Part shown: positions 12,903 through 18,818 of the stretch, piece after piece
How positions within the stretch are numbered: position 1 is the first letter of the stretch
How the letters are laid out: each line of letters begins with the position of its first letter
Assembly (NCBI GenBank): GCA_946480965.1
Contig: CAMLMI010000048.1
Coordinates: 1-18,818 of the forward strand
DNA from: an uncultured Verrucomicrobiales bacterium
Lineage (GTDB): Bacteria; Verrucomicrobiota; Verrucomicrobiae; Limisphaerales; CANJSG01
Direction of reading: 5' to 3'
Length of the DNA stretch: 18,818 nucleotides
Notes under the pieces: model-generated
The model's database searches: none
The model's input: only the letters and a program-made list of their open reading frames with translations
What the model was told of the DNA's origin: nothing
Translations under genes and position numbers: made by a program

Positions 12903-13106
12903 GGCACTGGCACCGGCCGGAGCTGCGTCTCTCTCTGTAGCGGCCGCGTCTCGCGGGCTGTCCTGGTGACATCTTGCCGCCAGCCAGCTCGGCGCAAGTT
13001 GCTCCGAAAACCCGCAGCCGGGACGGCTACGCCATGCTCTCCGTTGGCGGCTTGGCCGGAGCCTATGCCGTGTCGCTCTGCCACGGGAATGTCGCCATCG
13101 GGGAGC
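12903..13106. other. Gene-free stretch with a degenerate palindromic repeat
   Basis: No convincing gene is seen between the beta-helix stop and the aquaporin. The part at 12935-12965 (CTCTCTCTGTAGCGGCCGCG, then TCTCGCGGGCTG) carries a CCGCG-tct-CGCGG hairpin and looks like a worn REP-type repeat. The frame in phase with the aquaporin runs back to 12974, but its sequence has no protein-like character. Confidence 0.4.
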
Positions 13107-13134
13107 TTGCCGAGGCCCGGGGGACCGGCATTCT
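13107..13134 (+). promoter_or_regulatory. Weak candidate promoter of the aquaporin gene
   Basis: TTGCCG (13107-13112), a 16-nt spacer and CATTCT (13129-13134) lie 55 nt before the ATG. The match is poor, but a leader is expected here because this gene, unlike its neighbours, has a Shine-Dalgarno site. Confidence 0.25.
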
Positions 13135-13178
13135 GATCGCCGTCGGTCGTTGTCGTTCCCCAACCTCAACCCACACAC

Positions 13179-13184
13179 AGGAGA
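13179..13184 (+). promoter_or_regulatory. Shine-Dalgarno site of the aquaporin gene (AGGAGA)
   Basis: AGGAGA ends 5 nt before the ATG at 13190. It fixes the start at 13190 and rules out the longer in-frame start at 12974. It is the only clear ribosome binding site in the window. Confidence 0.75.
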
Positions 13185-13189
13185 CAAAC

Positions 13190-13891
13190 ATGCCCCTCTC
13201 GAAACGCGCGTTCGCGGAATTCCTCGGAACCTTCTGGCTCACCTTCGGTGGCTGCGGCAGCGCCGTGCTGGCCGCCGCCTTCCCCGGTGTCGGCATCGGC
13301 CTGCTCGGCGTGTCGCTCGCCTTCGGCCTGACCGTGCTCACGATGGCCTACGCCATCGGCCATATCTCCGGTTGCCATCTGAATCCCGCCGTCTCCTTTG
13401 GCTTGGTGGCGGGCGGACGGTTCAAGGCCGGTGAACTCTTGCCCTACATCGTCGCGCAGGTGCTCGGCGCGGTGGCGGGCGCGGGCGTGCTGTATTTCAT
13501 CGCCAGCGGCCAGGACGGCTTCTCGCTCGCGGGCGGACTGGCCTCGAACGGCTACGGCGACCATTCGCCGGGCAAGTATTCGATGGCGTCGGGCTTCGTG
13601 GCCGAAGTGGTCCTGACCTTCATGTTCCTGATGATCATCCTCGGCGCGACCGACGAGCGTGCGCCGAAAGGCTTCGCCCCGGTGGCCATCGGGCTCGGCC
13701 TGACCTTGATCCACCTCATCAGCATCCCGGTGACGAACACCTCGGTGAACCCGGCCCGCAGCACCGGCCCGGCGATCTTCGTGGGCGGCTGGGCGCTCTC
13801 GCAGCTCTGGCTTTTCTGGGTGGCCCCGATCCTCGGCGCGGTGCTGGCCGGCGGCGTCTATCGCTGGCTGGGCGGAGCGAAGAAGGGCTGA
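13190..13891 (+). CDS. aqpZ: Aquaporin Z (water channel)
   Basis: This 233-aa inner-membrane protein has six membrane helices and both NPA boxes: HLNPAVS (Asn65-Pro66-Ala67) and SVNPARS (Asn187-Pro188-Ala189). The selectivity-filter set expected for a water-specific channel is visible: a Phe in SLAFGLTV, His175 in LIHLISIP, Thr184 in VTNTS and Arg190. The length equals the E. coli AqpZ family. The N-terminus ([25 protein letters not shown]) is typical of AqpZ. It mediates rapid osmotic water flow. The gene stands alone with its own Shine-Dalgarno site and is followed after 22 bases by a strong terminator, so it is monocistronic. Confidence 0.96.
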   Translation: MPLSKRAFAEFLGTFWLTFGGCGSAVLAAAFPGVGIGLLGVSLAFGLTVLTMAYAIGHISGCHLNPAVSFGLVAGGRFKAGELLPYIVAQVLGAVAGAGVLYFIASGQDGFSLAGGLASNGYGDHSPGKYSMASGFVAEVVLTFMFLMIILGATDERAPKGFAPVAIGLGLTLIHLISIPVTNTSVNPARSTGPAIFVGGWALSQLWLFWVAPILGAVLAGGVYRWLGGAKKG

Positions 13892-13913
13892 GGCGAAACC
13901 AAGCCAAAACGAG

Positions 13914-13945
13914 AAGGCCCCGGCGAACGTGTCGGGGCCTTTTTG
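13914..13945 (+). terminator. Intrinsic terminator of aqpZ
   Basis: A 9-bp stem AAGGCCCCG (13914-13922) / CGGGGCCTT (13933-13941) with a 10-nt loop runs into TTTTT. On the other side the plus strand has CCAAAACGAG, so the hairpin may also stop transcription from the minus-strand rhodanese gene. The following bases to 14103 hold nothing else I can name. Confidence 0.9.
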
Positions 13946-14103
13946 TTCTGCGCGAGAAACAGCGGGATCGGCTCTCCGGTAAGCCGCACGGTCGAAGCTC
14001 CGACGCGGAGCTCGCGCAACCTTCAACGGGTGGGCGCTGGGGCAGTATGGCCTGCGGCAACGGAAAGTTTCCGCGCCGACGTGACCGGCGGAGGCTTCGC
14101 GCC

Positions 14104-14427
14104 TCAGTAGCGCGGCGTCGCGGAATCGACCTCCAGCGACCAGCGGTCGATGCCTCCGGCGAGGTTGACCAGCCGCCGGAACCCCGCCTGCCGGAGAAAC
14201 CCGATGGCGTGCAGGCTCCGCACCCCGTGGTGGCAATAGACGACCACTTCCGCGTCCTTCCACGCCTCGATCTCGTCCACGCGTTCGGCGAGCTCGCCCA
14301 ACGGAATCAGCTTAGAGCCGGACAGCGCGGCGAAGGCGTGCTCCTCCGGCTCGCGGACATCGAGGAGCTTTGGCGCGTCGGCGGATTGCAGGCGGACGGA
14401 CAACTGGCTGGGCGTGATCTGGCTCAC
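14104..14427 (-). CDS. Single-domain rhodanese-like sulfurtransferase
   Basis: This 107-aa cytoplasmic protein is one rhodanese domain: LLDVREPEEHAFAAL (21-35), IPLGEL (41-46), VVVYCHHGVRSLHAIGFLRQAGF (61-83) and LAGGIDRW (89-96). Cys65 in the CHHGVRS loop is the persulfide-forming residue, and the loop has the length seen in active GlpE/PspE-type sulfurtransferases. It should transfer sulfane sulfur to cyanide or a thiol acceptor; the physiological acceptor is unknown. The start is GTG at 14427, since the frame upstream is unlike the family and contains the terminator of the preceding gene. A promoter-like TTGTCC / CAAGAT pair lies just before it, so it is probably transcribed alone. Confidence 0.9.
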   Translation of the reverse strand: MSQITPSQLSVRLQSADAPKLLDVREPEEHAFAALSGSKLIPLGELAERVDEIEAWKDAEVVVYCHHGVRSLHAIGFLRQAGFRRLVNLAGGIDRWSLEVDSATPRY

Positions 14428-14433
14428 GCGGCG

Positions 14434-14461
14434 ATCTTGCCCCGCAACGCAGCCCGGACAA
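14434..14461 (-). promoter_or_regulatory. Candidate promoter of the rhodanese gene
   Basis: On the minus strand TTGTCC (14456-14461) and CAAGAT (14434-14439) are 16 nt apart. CAAGAT ends 6 nt before the GTG start at 14427, again a near-leaderless layout like that of TerC. Confidence 0.35.
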
Positions 14462-14480
14462 CGGACAAATCGCCGCGTCG

Positions 14481-14521
14481 AGAAAACGAAAGCGGCGGCC
14501 CCGAAAACGGCGGCCGCCGCT
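14481..14521 (-). terminator. Intrinsic terminator after the Cache-like gene
   Basis: A perfect 10-bp stem AGCGGCGGCC (14491-14500) / GGCCGCCGCT (14512-14521) is followed on the minus strand by TTCGTTTTCT. It lies 25 bases beyond the stop of the Cache-like gene and closes the chemoreceptor/Cache operon. Confidence 0.75.
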
Positions 14522-14546
14522 GAACGCACCCAACCTGGAAATCGAA

Positions 14547-15098
14547 TCAGAGACCGAGCTTGCTCAGGCTCAGGCCAACCACGAGAGAGCCGATCGGCTT
14601 GCCGCCATCGAGCACCGGCACGCCCACCTGGATCTGCTGGAGGCCGGTGGACTCGTCCGTCTCGACCTCGCCCTGCCAGGTCTTGCCGGTCATGGGCACG
14701 TCGTGCTTGTCCTTGCCCTTGTGGCTCCAGCCGGAGGTCTTGGCGAGGAAGGCGACCTTGGTGCCATCGGCCGACGACACGAACGCCTCGGAAACCGAGT
14801 CGTCCTTCTTGGCCTTCAGGAGCGTGGCGACCGGGTTCTTGGTGAAGTTGCGCACCAGGGGATCGAGCACCGGCAGCTCCTTCCACTTGGCCTGCGTCAT
14901 GGCAGAGTGTTCGGCGGGCGGCGCGTCGTTCTGCGCCTTGACCGCTCCCACCACGACGGGATCGGCGGCCCATTCCTGGACCTGCTTCAGCTTGGCGTCG
15001 ATCTTCGCCTGGACTGCGGGCGCGATCTCGGCCGCGCCGACGGAAGCAGCGGCGAAGGCCAGGCCCAGGATCATGGTGAGGGTGCGGGATGCTTTCAT
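14547..15098 (-). CDS. Secreted single Cache (PDC)-like sensor protein
   Basis: This 183-aa protein has a signal peptide (MKASRTLTMILGLAFAAASVGAA). The helical segment after it (AVQAKIDAKLKQVQEWAADPVVVGAVKAQN) and the later AFVSSADGTKVAFLAK...HKGKDKHDVPMTGKTWQGEVETD...QQIQVGVPVLDGGKPIGSLVVGLSL resemble the periplasmic PDC/Cache domain of chemoreceptors and histidine kinases. It has no transmembrane anchor or output domain. It lies 52 bases downstream of a chemoreceptor on the same strand, so it may be a soluble ligand-binding partner. That link is inferred from position only. The ATG at 15098 is chosen because the signal peptide begins there. It is followed by a terminator. Confidence 0.78.
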   Translation of the reverse strand: MKASRTLTMILGLAFAAASVGAAEIAPAVQAKIDAKLKQVQEWAADPVVVGAVKAQNDAPPAEHSAMTQAKWKELPVLDPLVRNFTKNPVATLLKAKKDDSVSEAFVSSADGTKVAFLAKTSGWSHKGKDKHDVPMTGKTWQGEVETDESTGLQQIQVGVPVLDGGKPIGSLVVGLSLSKLGL

Positions 15099-15150
15099 GG
15101 GATCAATCGGGCGGGCCGCGGACGGTTCTCCGTCCCGGACCACGGGAGGT

Positions 15151-16767
15151 TCATCGGAAGAGCGTCAAATCCTCTTTAGACAGAGCGGAGTCGGGAGCGG
15201 TCGGGGCGGCACCGCGACGCGGCGCGGAAACCAGCGTCCTCGTGCCGGAGGGCGCGGCGGGCGACCGATGTTGCGCCGGCTTTTTCGCGGAAGCCTCGCG
15301 GCCTTCACCCTCCACCAGCCGGTGGAGACGGCCGACCATGCGGTTGAGCGCGTCGGCCTCCTCGCGCAGGAGCTGCGCGGCGGCGGCGGTCTCCTCGGAC
15401 GAGGCGGAGTTGCGCTGCGTCACGGCGTCCATCTGTTGCACGGCGGTGGCGACCTGGGAAACGCCCCGGCTCTGCTCGTTGGCGGCCTGGGCGATGGCCT
15501 CGACGAGCTGGTCCGCGCGGCGGACACGGTCGAGGATCTCGTCCAGGCTCGCGCTCACCTGCCGCGAAATCTCTCCTCCCGCGCGGCTGCGGGTGATGCA
15601 TTCCTCGATGCGCTCACCGGTGTCGCGCGCGGCCTTGGCGCTGCGTTGGGCGAGGTTGCGGACCTCGTCGGCCACGACCGCGAAACCCAACCCGGCCTCG
15701 CCCGCGCGGGCGGCTTCGACCGATGCGTTCAGGGCGAGGATGTTCGTCTGGAACGCGATCTCGTCGATGGTCTTCAGGATCTTCGAGATGCCGTCGCTGG
15801 CGGCCTGGATCGCGTCCATCGCCTCCTGCATCCGCCGCATCTCCTGCGCGCCGACCTCCGCCTTTTCGCGGGCTTCGAGGGAAAGCTTCCGGGCCAGCGT
15901 GGAATCGTCGCTCGTGCGGCGCACCATGCTGGAGATCTCCTCCAGCGACGCGCTCGTCTCCTCCTGCGAGGCGGCCTGGTCGCAGGCGCCTTCGGCCAGC
16001 GCCTGGCTGCTGCGCTGCAATTCCCCGGTGCTCCCCTCCACGATGGCGGCGGCGGATTCGAGCGCCGCGGACATCTCGCGCAGTTCCTTCACCGCATGGC
16101 GCACCAGCCGCACCGCGAAAACTCCGAAGACCAGCGCGAAGAACGCGACGGCTCCCAGGGTCAGCGACGCCCGCCGCCAGGTGCCCTGCTCCAACTGCAC
16201 GCCCAGCTCGTCGGCCGACTTCATGTCCGCCTCGCGCTCGCCGCGCAAAGCCTCCAGCACGGCCGAGAAGCGGTCGCCGCCTTCCGCGATCAAGATCTCG
16301 CCCGCCTGGGCCAACCGTCCCTTGAGCACCTCGTCGCGGACGCGGTCCTGCACGCCTTCCAGTTCCTTCAACCGCTGCAGGGTCGCATCCCCGGCGTTGC
16401 CCGTCTTCAGCTTCGTGTGAGCGTCGTTCTTCAGGGCGTCGAACTTCAGCAACAAGGCCTCCAGCTTGTCCGGATCCTTCTCCTGGAGCAGCGCGGGCAT
16501 GAGATTGTAGGAGGAGGTCACGGCCTCGAGCCCGTAGTAGGTCTGGTTCAGCCCCTGCGACATCCGCTGCGTCACCACCCGTCCGTCGCCGAGCGCCTGC
16601 CACAACACCCAGCCGAGCGCGCCGCACCCGGCGGCGCTGATCAGCCCGCCGAGCACCATCATGGACAGGATGCGCCGCGCAAAGCCGGCTCCACCGCGCG
16701 CAACAGGCCGGGCGACGTGTTCGGTTCCGGGGCGTTTTCCCGCCGCATTGGGTTCAGGCATCGACAT
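15151..16767 (-). CDS. Methyl-accepting chemotaxis protein
   Basis: This 538-aa protein (ATG at 16767) has a first membrane helix at about 33-57 ([21 protein letters not shown]) and a mostly helical periplasmic region to about 199. A second membrane helix lies at about 201-222, followed by a long cytoplasmic coiled coil. The signalling tip [25 protein letters not shown] (335-359) and [23 protein letters not shown] (361-383) are highly conserved and contact CheA and CheW. The periplasmic part looks like a four-helix-bundle sensor, not a Cache fold. A classical HAMP domain is hard to see. The C-terminus is a long, basic Pro/Ala/Ser-rich tail ending in LTLFR, not the NWETF pentapeptide. No che genes are nearby, so it is an orphan receptor. 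The longer frame to 16887 overlaps the upstream terminator and is rejected. Confidence 0.93.
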   Translation of the reverse strand: MSMPEPNAAGKRPGTEHVARPVARGGAGFARRILSMMVLGGLISAAGCGALGWVLWQALGDGRVVTQRMSQGLNQTYYGLEAVTSSYNLMPALLQEKDPDKLEALLLKFDALKNDAHTKLKTGNAGDATLQRLKELEGVQDRVRDEVLKGRLAQAGEILIAEGGDRFSAVLEALRGEREADMKSADELGVQLEQGTWRRASLTLGAVAFFALVFGVFAVRLVRHAVKELREMSAALESAAAIVEGSTGELQRSSQALAEGACDQAASQEETSASLEEISSMVRRTSDDSTLARKLSLEAREKAEVGAQEMRRMQEAMDAIQAASDGISKILKTIDEIAFQTNILALNASVEAARAGEAGLGFAVVADEVRNLAQRSAKAARDTGERIEECITRSRAGGEISRQVSASLDEILDRVRRADQLVEAIAQAANEQSRGVSQVATAVQQMDAVTQRNSASSEETAAAAQLLREEADALNRMVGRLHRLVEGEGREASAKKPAQHRSPAAPSGTRTLVSAPRRGAAPTAPDSALSKEDLTLFR

Positions 16768-16828
16768 GCTGTAAAGGAATCGGCCACAAGCGGCCTTTCT
16801 TGAGGTTCCAAAAACGTTCCGGTGCCCC

Positions 16829-16867
16829 AAAAGAAACGTCCGGACCGCCTCGACGACGGACCGGACG
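16829..16867 (-). terminator. Intrinsic terminator after the glycosyltransferase/TPR gene
   Basis: Arms CGTCCGGACCG (16837-16847) and CGGACCGGACG (16857-16867) pair with one A-A mismatch around a 9-nt loop, and the minus strand continues TTTCTTTT. It lies 30 bases beyond the stop at 16897 and before the chemoreceptor, so these two genes are separate units. Confidence 0.7.
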
Positions 16868-16896
16868 CCGAACTTGTTCCCGCTCAAGGCGCGCGC

Positions 16897-18818
16897 TCAG
16901 GAAGCGACGTCCGCCAGCACGGTCCGCAAAACTTTTCCGGCGGCGGGGAACACCCGCGCCACGTCCTCCAACCGGCCGTTCAACCGCTGGACGGTTTCCG
17001 CCGCGTTCCAATCCACCAAGCGGCGATACCACTGGAGAAACGCCTGGCTGAGATCGCTTCCGCCCGTGGAACCGGCCACCGTTCCGGCGGCCGTTGCCAG
17101 TTCGCAGAGGGTCCGCGCCGCCAAGGACGAGGCGGACGCCGTTGCGCCCAGGCTCTGGAAGAACGGCAGCGCCTCGGCCGGACGATCGCCCAACAGCAAG
17201 GCCTCGGCTCGGCGCATCCTCAGCTCCGCGTCGTCCGGATGCTGGGCCAAAGCCGACTGCGTCCAGTCCAGCGCCACTTCGAGCACCTCCGGCCGGTTCA
17301 GCGCGATGCCCGCGCCCAGTCGCCATGCGCCCACGTCTTCCGGCGAGCGCAGCACCAGCTCATGGATGAGGGTCAATGCGCGGCCGTAATCCCCTTCCCC
17401 GGCTTCGAAGCGGGCCAGATCGAGCACCACGGGTTTGGCGTTCGGCGTCCGTTGCAGGGCGGCGGCAAAGGCGGAGCGCGCTTCCGTCGGCTGTTTGAGC
17501 AGCGCGTGGGCGAGCGCCAGACAATGCTCCGGCGCGCAGGTGTGCAGCTCGCGATGGATGGGCGTCAGGCCGGGCTGGGAACGTTTGGCGATCGCCTGGC
17601 GCAGCTCTTCGACGGCCAACGCCGCATCGCCGCTGCGCAGGGCGGCAAAGCCTCCCATGTAGTGCATCGACGGCGTGATCGATCCCTTCGCGTAGAGCTG
17701 CTGGCGGCGGATGCTGAGCACTTCGTCGAAGCGGCCGGCGTCCTTCAGGATCGACATCCACTGGGTCAAGATCACTTCGCGCAGCTCGGGCACGATCTCG
17801 GCGGCGGACTGGGCTCCGAGCAGTTCGGCGGCTTCGCGATAGCGGGCCAATCCCGCGTCCAGCCGGCCGGACCGGACCATCTCCAGACCGAGGTTGAAGG
17901 TGAGGTTCACGTCGCCGGGAATCTCCTCGATGGCCTGCTCCAGCAGCTTGAGGTTGCGCTCCACCTTGTTCCGGTCGCGCGTCAGCTCGTCGGTGTAGCC
18001 GTGGTGCAGGAGGCGGGTGGTTCCCAGCTTGTTGTCCAGGCCCCACTCGGCGCGGCGGACCTCGATGCTGGTGAAGACCTGCTCGTGGACGCGGCCCACG
18101 TAGAAGAGCGCCGGAGCGTTGCGGAAAAGACGCGGCACGTAGCTCACGCCGTCGGATTCCTTGCCCACGTTCACCAGCGGAATGCGCCAGGCCATCGTGG
18201 TCGCGTCGGCCATCTCCTGCGCGAGCGCGGCCCGATGCTCGGGCATCAGCTCCTCGTCGGCATCGAGCACCAAGATCCAGTCGCCGGTGGCCAGTTCGAG
18301 CGCCGCGTTGCGCGCCGCGCCGAAGTCGTTGCACCACTCGAAGTGGCCGAGCTTCGCGCCGAAGCTCTTCGCGATCTCGACGGTCTTGTCGGTCGAACCC
18401 GTGTCCACCACCACGATCTCGTCGGCGATGTCCTTCACCGAAGCAAGGCATTGGCCGAGGAACCGCTCCTCGTTCTTCGCGATCAAGCAGACGGTGAGAC
18501 GCGGCTTCGCTGAAACGGCGGGCAACGGCCAATCGAGCGTCTTCTTGGAAGAGCGTTTCTGGAGGGCTTTGGCCACCTCCTTGCCGGGCTTCCATTGCGG
18601 AGCCAGCGCCTTCACCTGATCGACGCACCGGGCCGCGAGCTTCGTGTCGCCCGCGTCCGCCGCGATCTGGCCGAGCAGCAGCCAGCCTTCCGGATGGAAC
18701 GGACGCACCGCGATGGCGGCGCAGGTGGAATCCCACGCGGCGCGGTGCTTCTTCTGGTGCAGCAATTCGCGGGCATCGCCGATGTGGCCGACGAGCGCGG
18801 CCTTGGGCAGCTCGAACT
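16897..18818 (-). CDS. Family 2 glycosyltransferase with flanking TPR repeats (5' part beyond window edge)
   Basis: The frame stays open to the right edge, so the N-terminus is missing; 639 residues are visible. The first 95 or so are TPR-like helices (DARELLHQKKHRAAWDSTCAA, HPEGWLLLGQIAADAGDTKLAA). A GT2 domain follows from about 106, with LTVCLIAKNEERFLGQCLASV, EIVVVDTGSTDKTVEIA, ARNAALELATGDWILVLDADEEL (metal-binding D-A-D at 185-187) and RLFRN. After about residue 330 the protein is again TPR repeats to the end. Proteins of this type transfer sugars from nucleotide-sugar donors, with the TPR part likely binding the acceptor, possibly a protein. There is no signal peptide in view. Donor and acceptor are unknown. 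A TTG at 18765 gives a possible shorter start, but the helical pattern continues upstream, so the gene is called partial. Confidence 0.9.
   Translation of the reverse strand, partial: FELPKAALVGHIGDARELLHQKKHRAAWDSTCAAIAVRPFHPEGWLLLGQIAADAGDTKLAARCVDQVKALAPQWKPGKEVAKALQKRSSKKTLDWPLPAVSAKPRLTVCLIAKNEERFLGQCLASVKDIADEIVVVDTGSTDKTVEIAKSFGAKLGHFEWCNDFGAARNAALELATGDWILVLDADEELMPEHRAALAQEMADATTMAWRIPLVNVGKESDGVSYVPRLFRNAPALFYVGRVHEQVFTSIEVRRAEWGLDNKLGTTRLLHHGYTDELTRDRNKVERNLKLLEQAIEEIPGDVNLTFNLGLEMVRSGRLDAGLARYREAAELLGAQSAAEIVPELREVILTQWMSILKDAGRFDEVLSIRRQQLYAKGSITPSMHYMGGFAALRSGDAALAVEELRQAIAKRSQPGLTPIHRELHTCAPEHCLALAHALLKQPTEARSAFAAALQRTPNAKPVVLDLARFEAGEGDYGRALTLIHELVLRSPEDVGAWRLGAGIALNRPEVLEVALDWTQSALAQHPDDAELRMRRAEALLLGDRPAEALPFFQSLGATASASSLAARTLCELATAAGTVAGSTGGSDLSQAFLQWYRRLVDWNAAETVQRLNGRLEDVARVFPAAGKVLRTVLADVAS

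Noticed and set aside
11382..13187. A 601-residue open frame on the minus strand
   Set aside because: It is the antisense of the beta-helix gene, has no recognisable domain and shows biased composition.
12974..13189. An N-terminal extension of aquaporin Z starting at 12974
   Set aside because: The extension has no membrane or family character, and a good Shine-Dalgarno site supports the ATG at 13190.
14560..16803. A 747-residue open frame on the plus strand
   Set aside because: It is antisense to the Cache-like and chemoreceptor genes, whose conserved motifs are unmistakable.
16822..18513. A 563-residue open frame on the plus strand
   Set aside because: It is antisense to the GT2/TPR gene and rich in Gly, His, Gln and Arg without motifs.

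Overview
The window is GC-rich chromosomal DNA that looks like a member of Verrucomicrobiota, perhaps near the Pedosphaera/Limisphaerales group. This is an inference. It rests on secreted PQQ-type beta-propeller proteins, a PEP-CTERM protein, a stand-alone S23-type four-helix-bundle gene, many dispersed palindromic repeats between genes, and very few Shine-Dalgarno sites. Only the aquaporin gene has a clear one. There is no rRNA, tRNA, CRISPR array, phage or classical transposase gene.

Left part (1-3354): the end of a secreted cupredoxin/carboxypeptidase-regulatory-like protein, a convergent MltD-like lytic transglycosylase, a 92-aa coiled-coil protein and a secondary alpha/beta hydrolase gene. 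The hydrolase frame contains about 46 extra codons made of palindromic intergenic-type repeats. A cluster of other palindromic repeats follows it.

Middle (3355-10478): a TerC membrane protein and a 91-aa unknown protein on the minus strand. A repeat-rich divergent region follows, then a plus-strand group: PQQ-propeller protein 1, an S23 four-helix-bundle gene framed by inverted AT-rich low-complexity tracts, PQQ-propeller protein 2, and a short ANL-family adenylating enzyme that lacks the usual C-terminal domain.

Right part (10472-18818): a DNRLRE-like PEP-CTERM protein (minus) divergent from a secreted beta-helix protein (plus), then aquaporin Z with a good terminator. The rest is on the minus strand: a rhodanese, a secreted Cache-like protein directly downstream of an orphan chemoreceptor, and a large glycosyltransferase-2/TPR protein that runs off the right edge.

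Most products are secreted or envelope-associated (PQQ propellers, beta-helix, PEP-CTERM, transglycosylase, TerC, aquaporin, chemoreceptor). No single pathway joins them. The strongest unexplained signals are the repeat-derived peptide inside the hydrolase, the S23 unit with inverted flanks, the composite inverted-repeat module at 4562-4787, and a recurring TAGCNT-like element 6-8 nt before start codons that suggests leaderless transcription.
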